This document shows, piece by piece, positions 24,542 to 33,776 of a stretch of 64,000 nt of DNA. Both the position numbers and the translations under genes were made by a program. The notes beneath the pieces are model-generated. The model saw nothing but the letters and a program-made list of their open reading frames with translations, had not been told where the DNA came from and made no database searches. The stretch is taken from positions 3,038,001 to 3,102,000 of the forward strand of contig NZ_CP071596.1 in the NCBI RefSeq assembly GCF_017357105.1. The letters are read 5' to 3'. How positions within the stretch are numbered: the first letter of the stretch is position 1; each line of letters opens with the position of its first letter. The stretch is from Natronosalvus caseinilyticus (GTDB taxonomy: Archaea; Halobacteriota; Halobacteria; Halobacteriales; Natrialbaceae).

Positions 24542-26275
24542 ATGAGCGATGACGCTGACCACGGAGACGACACGTTACTGCCGAGGGGATATTCCCGTGG
24601 ACAGGCCGAAGTCATTGCAGTTGTTGTTCTGCTCGGATTCGTTATCGTTGCCGCTGTCGGTGTCGTTGCGGTTGGACAAACCGCACTCGCACAACTCGAG
24701 TCACAGAGTCGCGACGAGGCTGCGACGCAATCGCTCGAGCAAGCTAAGGTGGAGTTGGCCTCGCTCGAACCGGGGGAAGGTCAATCCATAGCGTTCAGCG
24801 AGTCGATCGAGGACGACGTTCACGTCAAACCGAACGATGGTACCCTTACTATTGCTGCTGGTGGCGAATCGAAAACGTACGGTCTTGGTACTATAATTTA
24901 CGAACGTGATGGAACCCATCTGGCCTATCAGGGCGGTGGACTCTGGGAATCGACGGATGATGGAACGCTGCTTCACAGCGCCCCGAATGTGGACGTGATT
25001 ACGGACGAGAATCAGGTAACCAACCTTCGAGTCCACGTTACGAGCCTCCAAGGTGCTGAACGACGAGGACAGGATTTTACCGTTCGTTCTGCTGGTACGA
25101 ACACATCTACCGACTCGCTCCCTGAAGAGCTTCCACCTGGGAAGATGGAGATCACCATCCAATCGTCGTACTACGACGCCTGGGCGGCATATTTTGCCGA
25201 ACAGAACGGTATCGGAGTTGGTGACGACGATGGTGATGTCGGGACCGTGTCCATCGATCACACGAACGAACGGATGCAACTCGTGATCGATGTCCCCTAC
25301 GAATTCGAAATCGACGCTGGGATCACCTCACCACCGAGCGGGACGAATATCGAGATCAACAACAACGTCGATATGGAAGCGTACAATTCTGCAGACCCGG
25401 ATGAGGATGTCGACGACCTCGAGATTCGGTTTGCAGACGACGTCGTTATCAACCACAATACCCAGATAGACGCTGACATCATTATTGACGGTGAGCTAAC
25501 GCTCGATCAGAATAATGCGGAGATAAACGGCGACATCTACTGTGTCGGTGAATCTGCGGATTGCCTCACGATCAATAGTGGCTCTCACAACGGTGAAATG
25601 TATACCACCGACATCGAGTTGACTCCGCTTTCGTCGACGCTCGAGATAGACCGCCAACAGGAGCGGATTACGTCGACTGAGAACGATAACGAGAAAACGG
25701 AGGCAATTGACGAGGACGGGCGTTTAACTGAAAATGCAATAACAACTCCCGGCGAGTACTACCTTGCTGAAATCTCCTCGGAAGATACCCTCGAGGTTGA
25801 TCTCGAAGACGGTGGTGAAGTCGATATTCTCGTTGATGGCGATATCGTCTTCGACGAGGAGGTCTTGCTCGATAGCGAGAACGGACACCAGGTTAACCTC
25901 TACATGACCGGAGATTCGCTAACAGTCCGTGATGACGTCAATATCCACGAGAACCCAGACATGGATGCGACCAACTTCTGGATTCTTGCCCGGCCCGGTT
26001 CGGATATTTCCTTTGAATCTGGAGGCACGACTTTCGTCGGTGTGGTCTACGCCGGGAATGCCGATGAGGAACCACCTGCTCGTGTCACGTTCAACAACAA
26101 CGTCGATTTCTACGGTGGCCTCGTCGCATCCGTCGAAAGTGTCGACCAGAATATCGACTTTCACTACGACGCGGCGCTGATCGAAGAGTCATCCGGAGGG
26201 GGAGCGAAACGGACGGTGACCGATACGACGTATCTGCGGGTGACCGTAACGGACATTCTGGTCGACGAGGACTGA
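24542..26275 (+). CDS. Large secreted protein with a type IV pilin-like N-terminus
   Basis: 577 residues. Residues 15-22 (RGYSRGQA) followed by the hydrophobic stretch EVIAVVVLLGFVIVAAVGVVAVG form a class III signal peptide: prepilin peptidase would cut between Gly20 and Gln21, leaving the hydrophobic helix as the assembly spine. The mature body is very acidic and consists of alternating strands rich in Asp, Asn and Val, with repeated EI(N)NN/ID-type turns, fitting a beta-helix or beta-solenoid. Such proteins are presumed surface adhesins or pilus tips; similar haloarchaeal proteins are annotated DUF7289 (from memory). It is monocistronic and its codon use is less GC-biased than its neighbours, a common feature of surface proteins. 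Confidence 0.85.
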   Translation: MSDDADHGDDTLLPRGYSRGQAEVIAVVVLLGFVIVAAVGVVAVGQTALAQLESQSRDEAATQSLEQAKVELASLEPGEGQSIAFSESIEDDVHVKPNDGTLTIAAGGESKTYGLGTIIYERDGTHLAYQGGGLWESTDDGTLLHSAPNVDVITDENQVTNLRVHVTSLQGAERRGQDFTVRSAGTNTSTDSLPEELPPGKMEITIQSSYYDAWAAYFAEQNGIGVGDDDGDVGTVSIDHTNERMQLVIDVPYEFEIDAGITSPPSGTNIEINNNVDMEAYNSADPDEDVDDLEIRFADDVVINHNTQIDADIIIDGELTLDQNNAEINGDIYCVGESADCLTINSGSHNGEMYTTDIELTPLSSTLEIDRQQERITSTENDNEKTEAIDEDGRLTENAITTPGEYYLAEISSEDTLEVDLEDGGEVDILVDGDIVFDEEVLLDSENGHQVNLYMTGDSLTVRDDVNIHENPDMDATNFWILARPGSDISFESGGTTFVGVVYAGNADEEPPARVTFNNNVDFYGGLVASVESVDQNIDFHYDAALIEESSGGGAKRTVTDTTYLRVTVTDILVDED

Positions 26276-26341
26276 TTCGATGCAGATCAGATATCGATGA
26301 GGCCGATTTATCGCTTAGAGAATCTGCCAGTGCTGTCTATC

Positions 26342-27178
26342 TCAGTTCCAGGGCGCCATCTCCGGATCGACCTCTCGATGTACTTCCTCGAGCCCGTCGA
26401 TCTTCTCGAGATCTTCCCTGTCCAATTCCACTTCCAGCGACGCCCAGTTGTCCGATAGGTGATCCTCGCCCGTCGCTTTCGGAATCGCGGTAACGCCCTT
26501 CTCCCGAAGCCAGGCGAGGCTGACTTGGGCCTCACTAGCCTCGTGCTTCTCCGCCACGGACTGTATCTCGGGCACGTCGAAGACCTCGCCTCGAGCCAGC
26601 GGCGAGTAGGCGACGAGTTCGACGTCGAGGTCGGCACAGACCGACCGAAGCTCCTCCTGGGGGAGCAGCGGGTGACACTCGACCTGGTTCGCGAAGAGGG
26701 GCGCGTCGAGGAGGTCGACCGCCTCCTCGAGGTGGCGGGGCTCGAAGTTGCTGACGCCGACGTTGCGGATCAGGCCGTCGTCGTAGAGTTCGTCGAACGC
26801 GGCCAGCGTCTCCTCGGCGTCGTAGGTGTTGACCGGCCAGTGGACGTACAGCAGGTCGACGGCGTCGACGCCGAGTTTCCCCAGGCTCTCCTCGGTCGTC
26901 TCGAGGACGTCGTCGTGGGCGAGGTTGGAGGTGGACACCTTCGTCGCCAGGAAGACGTCCTCGCGGTCGACGTCGGCGTCGGCGATCCCTCGACCGACGT
27001 ACTCCTCGTTGTCGTACCCCTGTGCGGTATCGACGTGGCGATACCCCATCTCGAGGGCGGTTCGGATCGAGTCCGCACACTGGTCCGGATCGGTGTTCTG
27101 CCAGGTGCCGAGCCCGAGCATGGGCATGCCGTTCGCTGCAGGGCAGTCAGCGGGTGTCAGATCTGTACCGGAATCCAT
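26342..27178 (-). CDS. Aldo/keto reductase
   Basis: 278 residues, an (alpha/beta)8 NADPH-dependent carbonyl reductase. The catalytic tetrad is visible: Asp50 and Tyr55 (HVDTAQGYDNE), Lys80 (ATKV) and His113 (YVHWP). The C-terminal NADPH part has VTAIPKATGEDHLSDN. It belongs to the AKR5-type group acting on small keto or aldehyde compounds; substrate not determined. A second AKR occurs at 45574. Confidence 0.92.
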   Translation of the reverse strand: MDSGTDLTPADCPAANGMPMLGLGTWQNTDPDQCADSIRTALEMGYRHVDTAQGYDNEEYVGRGIADADVDREDVFLATKVSTSNLAHDDVLETTEESLGKLGVDAVDLLYVHWPVNTYDAEETLAAFDELYDDGLIRNVGVSNFEPRHLEEAVDLLDAPLFANQVECHPLLPQEELRSVCADLDVELVAYSPLARGEVFDVPEIQSVAEKHEASEAQVSLAWLREKGVTAIPKATGEDHLSDNWASLEVELDREDLEKIDGLEEVHREVDPEMAPWN

Positions 27179-27261
27179 ACTCGAGCGCTAGCGGACGAGT
27201 CGAAAAGGCGTTGGGTTTGCGGGTGCCGCCCCGCACGTCGGGTCGGGCGTGGAGACGTCGG

Positions 27262-27999
27262 TTACTGGTACATCCGCAACGGCTGGGCCTGCGTGCTCTC
27301 GGCGGACTCAACCTCGCGCATCCGTTCGGCGAACGCCTGGCGCTGTTCCTGAATCTCCCCCGCCCGTTCGATCAACGCCTCGACGTCGAGTTCGACATCG
27401 GCGATGGGACAGATGCCGTCCTCGAGGAGGACGCTCGCCGCCTCGGGGTCGGGGAACTGCGGGCTGCACTCGACGACGAGTCCGAACGAATCGGTCCCGA
27501 GTTCGGCAGCCCGGTTGAGCAGGGCGCCTGTCGGACCGCTGATGACGCCGTCCTCCGTCGGGCTGTCGATGCCGTAGGTGTCGACGGCGTCGGCGTCGCC
27601 GGTCGTGACGCCGAACAGTGCGGGCGGTTCGTCGCGCTGGGAGGGCAGGCCGCTGAGGTACACCGGCGTCGCGTCGTGGTCGACCGCCCAGCTGGTCAGA
27701 CAGCCGGCGACCGACTCGAGCGCCTGCGTGCTGATGGGAACGTCGCTCTGGAGGGCGATGACGTCCTCGGCCTCGCTGACGTAGAGTCGGACGGGCGGCT
27801 GGATGGTCGTCGATCCGCCACGGTAGATCCCGATTCGCGGGAGTCCATCGCAGTGGACGCTCGCGTAGTAGCGCATATCGAGTTGCTCGATCAGGTGGTC
27901 GGTTGCGATTTTCCCGACGAGACCGATGCCGGGAAATCCTTCGACGAGCACTGGCTCCTCGAGTTCGGCTTCCGGCCCCTGTCTACGGATCTCTGACAT
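27262..27999 (-). CDS. PAC2-family proteasome-assembly-chaperone-like protein
   Basis: 245 residues. VLVEGFPGIGLVGKIATDHLIEQL, RIGIYRGGSTTIQPP, ALQSDVPI and a late TGALLNRAAELG mark the archaeal PAC2 (DUF75) family, homologous to eukaryotic proteasome-assembly chaperones PAC1/PAC2. Chaperone activity in archaea is not established, and the proteasome beta gene at the right edge of this window is 36 kb away. The ATG at 27999 is chosen; the frame is open upstream but unlike the family. The C-terminus is a helical coil with Gln/Glu. It faces the NSUN-type methyltransferase gene divergently. Confidence 0.88.
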   Translation of the reverse strand: MSEIRRQGPEAELEEPVLVEGFPGIGLVGKIATDHLIEQLDMRYYASVHCDGLPRIGIYRGGSTTIQPPVRLYVSEAEDVIALQSDVPISTQALESVAGCLTSWAVDHDATPVYLSGLPSQRDEPPALFGVTTGDADAVDTYGIDSPTEDGVISGPTGALLNRAAELGTDSFGLVVECSPQFPDPEAASVLLEDGICPIADVELDVEALIERAGEIQEQRQAFAERMREVESAESTQAQPLRMYQ

Positions 28000-28066
28000 A
28001 CGCGAGGTGACGCCGTCCGACGACTTAAAACCGGTCACGGCAGGCGCCCGCGGTCGTCGATTCATT

Positions 28067-28132
28067 GGCGCCAACTCCGTGACGCCGACCTCGCGGCGCC
28101 GACCTTGTGGCACCAGCCCCGTGGCGCCGACC
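28067..28132. repeat. Five degenerate repeats of GGCGCCGACC type
   Basis: Units of about 14-15 bases, (G)GCGCCGACCnnGTG, run in tandem with copies beginning at about 28067, 28082, 28096, 28110 and 28123 in the gap before the RNA methyltransferase ATG. Each carries the palindromic hexamer GGCGCC or a variant. Confidence 0.6.
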
Positions 28133-28174
28133 GCTTCGAAACCCACAAGCGACGCGCCCTCGAATCACGTCCCA

Positions 28175-29089
28175 ATGGAGCCACTCGAGCGGTACCGGCC
28201 GATAGTCGACGACTTCGAGGCGTTTCGGGCGGCCTGTGAGCGGCCGCTCGGAATCGCCGTCCGGGTGAACACGATCAAGGCCTCCGTCGAACGGGCAATA
28301 GCGACCCTCGAGCACGACGGCATCGCCTACGAGCAGGCGGCGTGGAATCCGCGGGTACTCCGCCTCGAGACCGACTCGCCGGGGTCGACGTGGGCCTCGT
28401 TTCACGGGTTCGTCCACACGCAAGAGGAGGTCTCCGCGGTGCCGCCCGTCGTCCTCGACCCCGAGCCCGGCGAGACCGTGTTCGATGCCTGCGCGGCCCC
28501 CGGCGGCAAGGCGACCCAGCTGGCCGCGCTGATGGCCGATCGGGGCACGGTCGTCGCCAACGACAGCAACCTCGGCCGCCTCTCGGCGCTTCGGTTCAAC
28601 GCCGAGCGCCTCGGCGCGACGTCGCTGGCTGTCACTCACCAGGACGCGCGGAATTTCTCGTTCGCGCCGCTGGCCGTCGACCAGTTCGATCACGCGCTCG
28701 TCGACGCCCCCTGTTCGTGTGAAGGGACGATTCGCAAAAATCCGACGACGCTCGAGGACTGGTCCGAGGATCACGTCCACTCGGTGGCGGGCATTCAGAA
28801 GGGAATTCTCCGGCGAGCGGTGCAGGCGACCTGTACTGGCGGTACCGTGGTCTACTCGACGTGTACGTTCGCGCCGGAGGAGAACGAGGCGGTCGTGCAG
28901 CACGTTCTCGATGCCGAGGACTGTCGCGTCGTCGACGTGGATCTCGACCCAAACCTCGAGTACGCCCCCGGCGTCACCGAGTGGAACGACGAGACCTACG
29001 ACTCGAGCCTTGAGCGAGCGCTCCGCATCTATCCGCACCACAACGACACCGGCGGCTTCTTCGTCGCGAAACTGGAGGTGGGCGCCTGA
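28175..29089 (+). CDS. NSUN/RsmB-family RNA m5C methyltransferase
   Basis: 304 residues. SAM motif DACAAPGGKATQLA (104-117), VVANDSN acid, catalytic motif DAPCSCEG (Cys180) and the second catalytic Cys230 in VYSTCTFAPEENE are the RNA cytosine-5 methyltransferase signature; the two cysteines act by covalent attack on C6 and release. Haloarchaeal proteins of this class methylate tRNA or rRNA; the target is not evident here. Start ATG at 28175 is preceded by the repeat array. It is followed with a TGATG overlap by a small partner, which is conserved in haloarchaea as I recall. Confidence 0.93.
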   Translation: MEPLERYRPIVDDFEAFRAACERPLGIAVRVNTIKASVERAIATLEHDGIAYEQAAWNPRVLRLETDSPGSTWASFHGFVHTQEEVSAVPPVVLDPEPGETVFDACAAPGGKATQLAALMADRGTVVANDSNLGRLSALRFNAERLGATSLAVTHQDARNFSFAPLAVDQFDHALVDAPCSCEGTIRKNPTTLEDWSEDHVHSVAGIQKGILRRAVQATCTGGTVVYSTCTFAPEENEAVVQHVLDAEDCRVVDVDLDPNLEYAPGVTEWNDETYDSSLERALRIYPHHNDTGGFFVAKLEVGA

Positions 29090-29604
29090 TGGCCGACGAC
29101 CTCGAGACGAACGTCGGTCAGCAGTTCGATCGGCTTCCGGCAACGGACGCCGACCGGACCGTCGAGGGTCGGGCCTCGCGCGAAGCGGTGCTCGAGTACT
29201 TCGAGGACCGATTCGGCATCCCGCCGGAGACGTTCGAGGAACACACGTTCTGGGAGAAAGGAGCCGGGAAAATATGGATCTACGGCGGGGAGAGCCCGTC
29301 ACCGGCCGAAATCGAGGCCCTGGGGATGACCTGCCTGCGAACGCGACAGGACCACTGGAAACCGACGACGGATTTCGTACAGCGATTTGGGCGTCACGCG
29401 ACCCGATGTGTCGTCGACCTCTCGGACGCGGAAGCGACCCGATTCGCCGCTGGCGAGGACCAGTCGCTCGAGTGGGATGGCGACTGGGGATATCTCATCG
29501 CCGCACACGACGTCGACGGCGACCGCGAACCGATAGGCGTCGGTCTGTACCTGCACGACGAACTCAGGTCGATGATTCCGAAGGGAAGACGGCGGTCGCT
29601 CTAA
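29089..29604 (+). CDS. Partner of the NSUN methyltransferase (DUF7122-like)
   Basis: 171 residues starting inside the methyltransferase stop (TGATG). A helical start, GIPPETFEEHTFWEKGAGKIWIY and then SPAEIEALGMTCLR resemble the PUA-like region that some RsmF/NSUN proteins carry as a C-terminal domain. Translation coupling and this similarity suggest that it supplies an RNA-binding domain in trans. The name DUF7122 is a recollection, and no catalytic residues were identified. Confidence 0.72.
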   Translation: MADDLETNVGQQFDRLPATDADRTVEGRASREAVLEYFEDRFGIPPETFEEHTFWEKGAGKIWIYGGESPSPAEIEALGMTCLRTRQDHWKPTTDFVQRFGRHATRCVVDLSDAEATRFAAGEDQSLEWDGDWGYLIAAHDVDGDREPIGVGLYLHDELRSMIPKGRRRSL

Positions 29605-29670
29605 TGGCAGTGGTTTCGTTTGAACGAGAATGGAATCGGGTCAGCGAACAACTGCCAGTTACTCTTGTTC

Positions 29671-29790
29671 TTACTCGTCCGATTCGTCGTCCGCTCGCCC
29701 GCGGTGCCAGACGTTCGTGACGGACTGTCCCGCTGGCGGGGTGTGGCTAACGTCTTTCATCGTCTCGCTTGTGGGAGTCTTTGATGACAT
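29671..29790 (-). CDS. Small 39-residue protein with a leaderless promoter
   Basis: An ATG at 29790 opens 39 codons. Key segments are SSKTPTSETMKDV, then SHTPPAGQSVTNVWHRG and an acidic ADDESDE end. GC-rich third positions and a TATA box (TTTATA on the minus strand, at 29814-29819), about 24-29 bases before the ATG, support a real gene with a leaderless mRNA. It was too short for the long-ORF track. I do not recognise a named family; it is convergent with the methyltransferase operon. Confidence 0.6.
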   Translation of the reverse strand: MSSKTPTSETMKDVSHTPPAGQSVTNVWHRGRADDESDE

Positions 29791-29813
29791 GGAGTCACGT
29801 AGCGAGACGTCCT

Positions 29814-29819
29814 ATAAAG
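29814..29819 (-). promoter_or_regulatory. TATA box of the small-protein gene
   Basis: TTTATA read on the minus strand, about 24-29 bases before the ATG at 29790. Confidence 0.5.
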
Positions 29820-29844
29820 ACGTTGCCTATGGGGAATGAATACA

Positions 29845-29873
29845 ATATAGTGTGTTAATATCCCACTATATTT
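29845..29873. repeat. AT-rich inverted repeat AATATAGTG...CACTATATT
   Basis: Nine-base arms around GTGTTAATATCCC-like centre. It lies between the 39-residue gene and the HalOD1 gene on the same strand, downstream of the latter, so it could be a hairpin terminator for HalOD1 or a regulatory site. Confidence 0.5.
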
Positions 29874-29978
29874 TGAGCGCTGGCAGATGCCCGATAACCG
29901 CTGGCGCTGCTCGGTACCCGCTCAGCAAGAACGACGGCGTCGCTCCCGTCTCACTAGCTCGAGAAACGCCAAAACCAA

Positions 29979-30284
29979 TCAGCCGTCGAGTGACTCGACG
30001 TCGATTTCGCCACCAGCGGAGACGGTCACGAGACACTCGTTGTACGCAAACGAAACTGTTCCGTCGGATCGAATCCCCTCCGCGCGGGGCTCGAAGAGGC
30101 GCTCGAGCGCGTCGGCGTCGATCGCGTAGTGAAGCGGGTCGAGTTCCGTGACGTCGAGTCCGGTAAACGTCGCTACGGCGTCGGCGACGGTGACGCTCAG
30201 CGGTTCGTCGTCCAGTCGATCGAATTGAACCGAGTACGATTCAGTCGTTCCAGCCCGAATTTGTGGCGAAGATGTTTCAGTCAT
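29979..30284 (-). CDS. HalOD1 output-domain protein
   Basis: 101 residues, a second free-standing HalOD1 domain. YSVQFDRLDDEPLSVTVADAVATFTGLDVTELDPLHYAIDADALERLF and the later GTVSFAYNECLVTVSAGGEIDV match the domain. It lies next to the large PAS/GAF/BAT regulator, in the same direction, which may form one signalling unit with it; that link is inference. Confidence 0.88.
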   Translation of the reverse strand: MTETSSPQIRAGTTESYSVQFDRLDDEPLSVTVADAVATFTGLDVTELDPLHYAIDADALERLFEPRAEGIRSDGTVSFAYNECLVTVSAGGEIDVESLDG

Positions 30285-30389
30285 CGTGAATTCAACCCCC
30301 GTAGAGATGGGAAGACGATTGACCGTTTGCAGGTGTGGGTAAAGAGTCTGGCTGTTAACTCTGTAATGGGACTGCAGAAAGAGGGTTAA

Positions 30390-33300
30390 TCAGTTAACCC
30401 CGCTCCACTCGTGATCGAAAACGGCAGTGAAGAGCTTTCGCTCGGCCGATCGCACGTGGTTGTGAAACGCCGGTGGCGAGATCCCGAGCGACCCGGCGAG
30501 TTCCTCGCCCGTGGTCTCTCGCGGCCACTCGAAGAAGCCACCGTGATAGGCGGTCTGGACGACTTCTCGCTGGCGATCGGTCAATAGCGACAGGAACCGA
30601 TCGCGCTCGCGCGTTCTCGGGTCCCCGGCCAGGCGGTCGTTCTCGCCCGACCGCTCCCGACGGGCGACCATAGACGCCGAGAGTCCTCGTCGGTTCATCT
30701 CGGCGAGAACCTCGCGGACGGCGACGGCGTTCGGAATCTCCAGCGTCGTTCGCGTTCCCGTCTCGGGGTGGGTCGTAAACGATCGGAGCAGACCGCCGTG
30801 ACCGTCGACGATGGCAGCGAGGAACGGCTCCGTCAGTTCGAGCTGAACCACCGTTCGGTCGTCGGTTCGACTGATGATCGTCCCGTCGGTGACCGTCTCG
30901 ATCGAGTCCAGGACGTCGGGTTCGACGTCACTATCGACGCTCGCGAAGACGGTCGATGTGCCGTCGTCCTGTTGAATAATCCCCTCGAGTTCGACGCGGG
31001 CGTTCGCGACGCGCGAGAGGACTGCCAGCGGCGTCTCGCTCGTTACCTCGAGTTCGACTTCGGTCGTTGCACCGCCCAGGAGGGCCTGTTTTCGCTGTAC
31101 GGCGTTGATCGCGTAGGCGACGGTCTCGCCGAAGTCGTCCAGGACGGATCGGGTCGGTTCGTCGAACCCCGTTCGGTCCGTACTGTAGAGCGTCAAGACG
31201 CCGTACAGGAAGTCGTCGTAGACGAGCGCCACGGCGTAGACGCTCTGGAAGTCCCGCGAGAGGGCTTCGGTTCGCCAGGCGCCGTGCCGGAGGTCTTGGG
31301 CGACGTTGTCGACGTTCGTCGGCTCGAGCGTGCGAGCGGTTCGACCCGCCGGTTCGGCGGCCGGATCGTCGACGGCCGTCACCGTCACCGACTCGAGGTA
31401 GCCGTGGCCGTACCCGGCTTCGTGGCGAACCAGTATCTCGTTGCCGCCGGGGTCTGGTTCGCCAATCCAGGCGTACGAACAGTCCTCGAGGTCCGTGAGC
31501 CGGTCACAGAGCCCGGCCTCGATTTCGTCCCTCGAGCCTGCACGCAACAGGAGCGACTCGATCTCTTCGCGGAGAGAACTCGCCTCGTTCAGGCGCTCAA
31601 GGTACTCGTTCTGGCGCTTGAGTTCCTGTTCGCGTTCGTGGAGTCGCTGGGTTCGACTGATTCGGTCGAGGGCGGCTTCGGCGGTCGCGCCAAACACCTG
31701 CGCGAGGTCGGCCGTTTCCTCGGTGAACTGGCCCTCCTCGGTCGACAGCGTCGCCAGCACGCCGTGTTCGCCAAGTGGGACGAAGAGTCCGCTTCTGACG
31801 GCGGTCTCCTCGTCGTAGACGTGTGTCGACGCTCGAACGTCGTCGAAGACGTTCGATTCACCCTCGACGAACGTTTGCCAGACGATGCTGTCGTTCGGTC
31901 CAAACCGGGGTGGCGAACCGATGTCGGTCAGGAGGTCCGTCGTGTACGCGGCCGGAACGAGTTCGTTCTCCCGGTCGTCGAATCGGAACACGACGACGTT
32001 TTCCAGGTTCAAAACGTCGGTGGCGACGTCGACGATGTACTCACAGGCGGTCTGTTTCGATTCGACCGTCAGCAGGTGCTGGGTCGCTTCGTACAGCGTG
32101 TTGATCGTTTCGTCGTACTGCCGTCGTTCGGTGACGTCGACGCCGATGCCGATGATCCGTTCGACCGTCCCGCCGGTCACCACCGGCCGGTACCACGTCT
32201 CGAAGATTCGACCATTGATCCGCTGAAAGCTGTGGACTGACTCGCCACCGAGCGCTCGGTTGACGTCGCCGATAACCGACGGATACTCGGCGTACACGTC
32301 GTATATCGACTGGCCAACGACCGACCCGGGTTCGACCCCGATTCGCTCGAGACCGCGCCCCTCCGAGAGGGTGAACGTCCCGTCGTCGTCGATGACGAAC
32401 AGGACGACGGGGACGTTTTCGACCAGTACCTGTAATCGCTCGGACCGCTCGACGAGCGCCTGTTCGCGTCGAACTCGTCTCGACACGTCTCTGAAGTAAA
32501 TCGACAGCCCCGTCGGTGACGGATACATTCGGGCTTCGATCCACCGATCGAACGGTTCGTAGTAGCTCTCGATCGTTCGCGCCTCCTGTGACTCCAGGGC
32601 CGCGATCGCTTCCCGCTGGAAGTCACCGCCCTCGGCCTCCGGGAAGACGTCGACGAACGACCGGCCCAGGATCGCCTCTTTCGACGTCTCGAGGAGCTCT
32701 TCGGCTCTATCGTTGAGGTACGTGAATTCTCCGTCCGTGTCGAGTGAAAAGAACGCGTCGGTGACGCGGTCGAACGACTCGTTCAGCTCGCGCTCGATCC
32801 GCCGGTAGTCCGTGATGTCTCGCGCCGAAACGACGATCCCGTCCACGGCCGGGTCCTCGAGTCGGTTCGTGAGGATCGCCTCGTGGACGCGCCAGGTTTC
32901 GTCGGCGTGTCGGTACCGATACTCGCACGTTTTCGACGCACCGGCGTCTGCCTCGCGGACGGCCTCGAATGCCCGGTAAAACGAATCGCGGTCGTCGTAG
33001 TGAATCCGTTCGTCGAGCGCCTGGTCGACGAGCACATTGGGGTCGGCGCCGACGACGTGGGGCGTGGAGGGTCCGGCAAAGGTTACTCGCCCGCCGTCGT
33101 CCAGGACCAGAAATAGCGACTGCGACTTCTCGATCAACGTCCGACACCACGTGTTCGCTTCCGCTGCGGCAGTCGTCGCTCGCTGGCGCTCGAGAACGGC
33201 CGCGAGGCGTCGTCGAAGTAGCTCCGGGTGGTCGGCCGTTGTGACGTCGACGACGTCGTTCGCCCCGGCGTCGAGTGCTGCCTCGAGGTGTGCCGCCAGC

Positions 33301-33662
33301 GGATCGTCTCCGCTTCGACCGCGGTCGAGGAGGGTCGATCGATCGGCTGGCGGGCCGACGACTACGGGTACGTCCTCGAGCGTCGCGGAGGCGGCCGAAA
33401 CGGTCTCGACGTCGTCGGTGAGGACGCAGTCGACCGCCTCGAGCGACTCGAGTTCCGGCGGCTGCTCTTCGACGGCCGAAACCGGGCCGTAGACGTTCAT
33501 AGGGCGATCGGCTCGCTGGCTCTTGTCTTCGCCAGCCCACGTCCGCTCGCCCTCGGCATTCTCGGATTCGGGCGGTTGGCCGACGCCCTCGAGCCAGGAC
33601 GCGGTGCCGACGGCCAGCACCGTTCCCGTCGCCGCTTCCATCGCGTGGCGCATAGACTCCAT
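30390..33662 (-). CDS. PAS-GAF-BAT (bacterio-opsin-activator type) regulator
   Basis: About 1090 residues. Order: a degenerate receiver-like region (about 60-165, without a clear phosphoacceptor), three PAS domains (about 172-295, 297-415, 420-540), a GAF domain (550-690), a second GAF-like region (730-870), the BAT-associated domain (880-1010), and a C-terminal HTH_10 (LLTDRQREVVQTAYHGGFFEWPRE with SLGISPPAFHNHVRSAE, about 1035-1075). Such proteins sense redox, light or small ligands and bind DNA directly. Start ATG at 33662 is followed by MRHAM; the open frame upstream looks like non-coding sequence. The gene is followed downstream by HalOD1. Confidence 0.88.
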   Translation of the reverse strand: MESMRHAMEAATGTVLAVGTASWLEGVGQPPESENAEGERTWAGEDKSQRADRPMNVYGPVSAVEEQPPELESLEAVDCVLTDDVETVSAASATLEDVPVVVGPPADRSTLLDRGRSGDDPLAAHLEAALDAGANDVVDVTTADHPELLRRRLAAVLERQRATTAAAEANTWCRTLIEKSQSLFLVLDDGGRVTFAGPSTPHVVGADPNVLVDQALDERIHYDDRDSFYRAFEAVREADAGASKTCEYRYRHADETWRVHEAILTNRLEDPAVDGIVVSARDITDYRRIERELNESFDRVTDAFFSLDTDGEFTYLNDRAEELLETSKEAILGRSFVDVFPEAEGGDFQREAIAALESQEARTIESYYEPFDRWIEARMYPSPTGLSIYFRDVSRRVRREQALVERSERLQVLVENVPVVLFVIDDDGTFTLSEGRGLERIGVEPGSVVGQSIYDVYAEYPSVIGDVNRALGGESVHSFQRINGRIFETWYRPVVTGGTVERIIGIGVDVTERRQYDETINTLYEATQHLLTVESKQTACEYIVDVATDVLNLENVVVFRFDDRENELVPAAYTTDLLTDIGSPPRFGPNDSIVWQTFVEGESNVFDDVRASTHVYDEETAVRSGLFVPLGEHGVLATLSTEEGQFTEETADLAQVFGATAEAALDRISRTQRLHEREQELKRQNEYLERLNEASSLREEIESLLLRAGSRDEIEAGLCDRLTDLEDCSYAWIGEPDPGGNEILVRHEAGYGHGYLESVTVTAVDDPAAEPAGRTARTLEPTNVDNVAQDLRHGAWRTEALSRDFQSVYAVALVYDDFLYGVLTLYSTDRTGFDEPTRSVLDDFGETVAYAINAVQRKQALLGGATTEVELEVTSETPLAVLSRVANARVELEGIIQQDDGTSTVFASVDSDVEPDVLDSIETVTDGTIISRTDDRTVVQLELTEPFLAAIVDGHGGLLRSFTTHPETGTRTTLEIPNAVAVREVLAEMNRRGLSASMVARRERSGENDRLAGDPRTRERDRFLSLLTDRQREVVQTAYHGGFFEWPRETTGEELAGSLGISPPAFHNHVRSAERKLFTAVFDHEWSGVN

Positions 33663-33776
33663 TGCGCGTAGATCACCAAAAGGCCGCCGCTGCGCCGATT
33701 CGGTGGTCCCAGTTGCGACCGACAGATGGGCGCCGGAACCCGTACGTACAAGAGCGAACGACCCCTCCCTCGAGAC

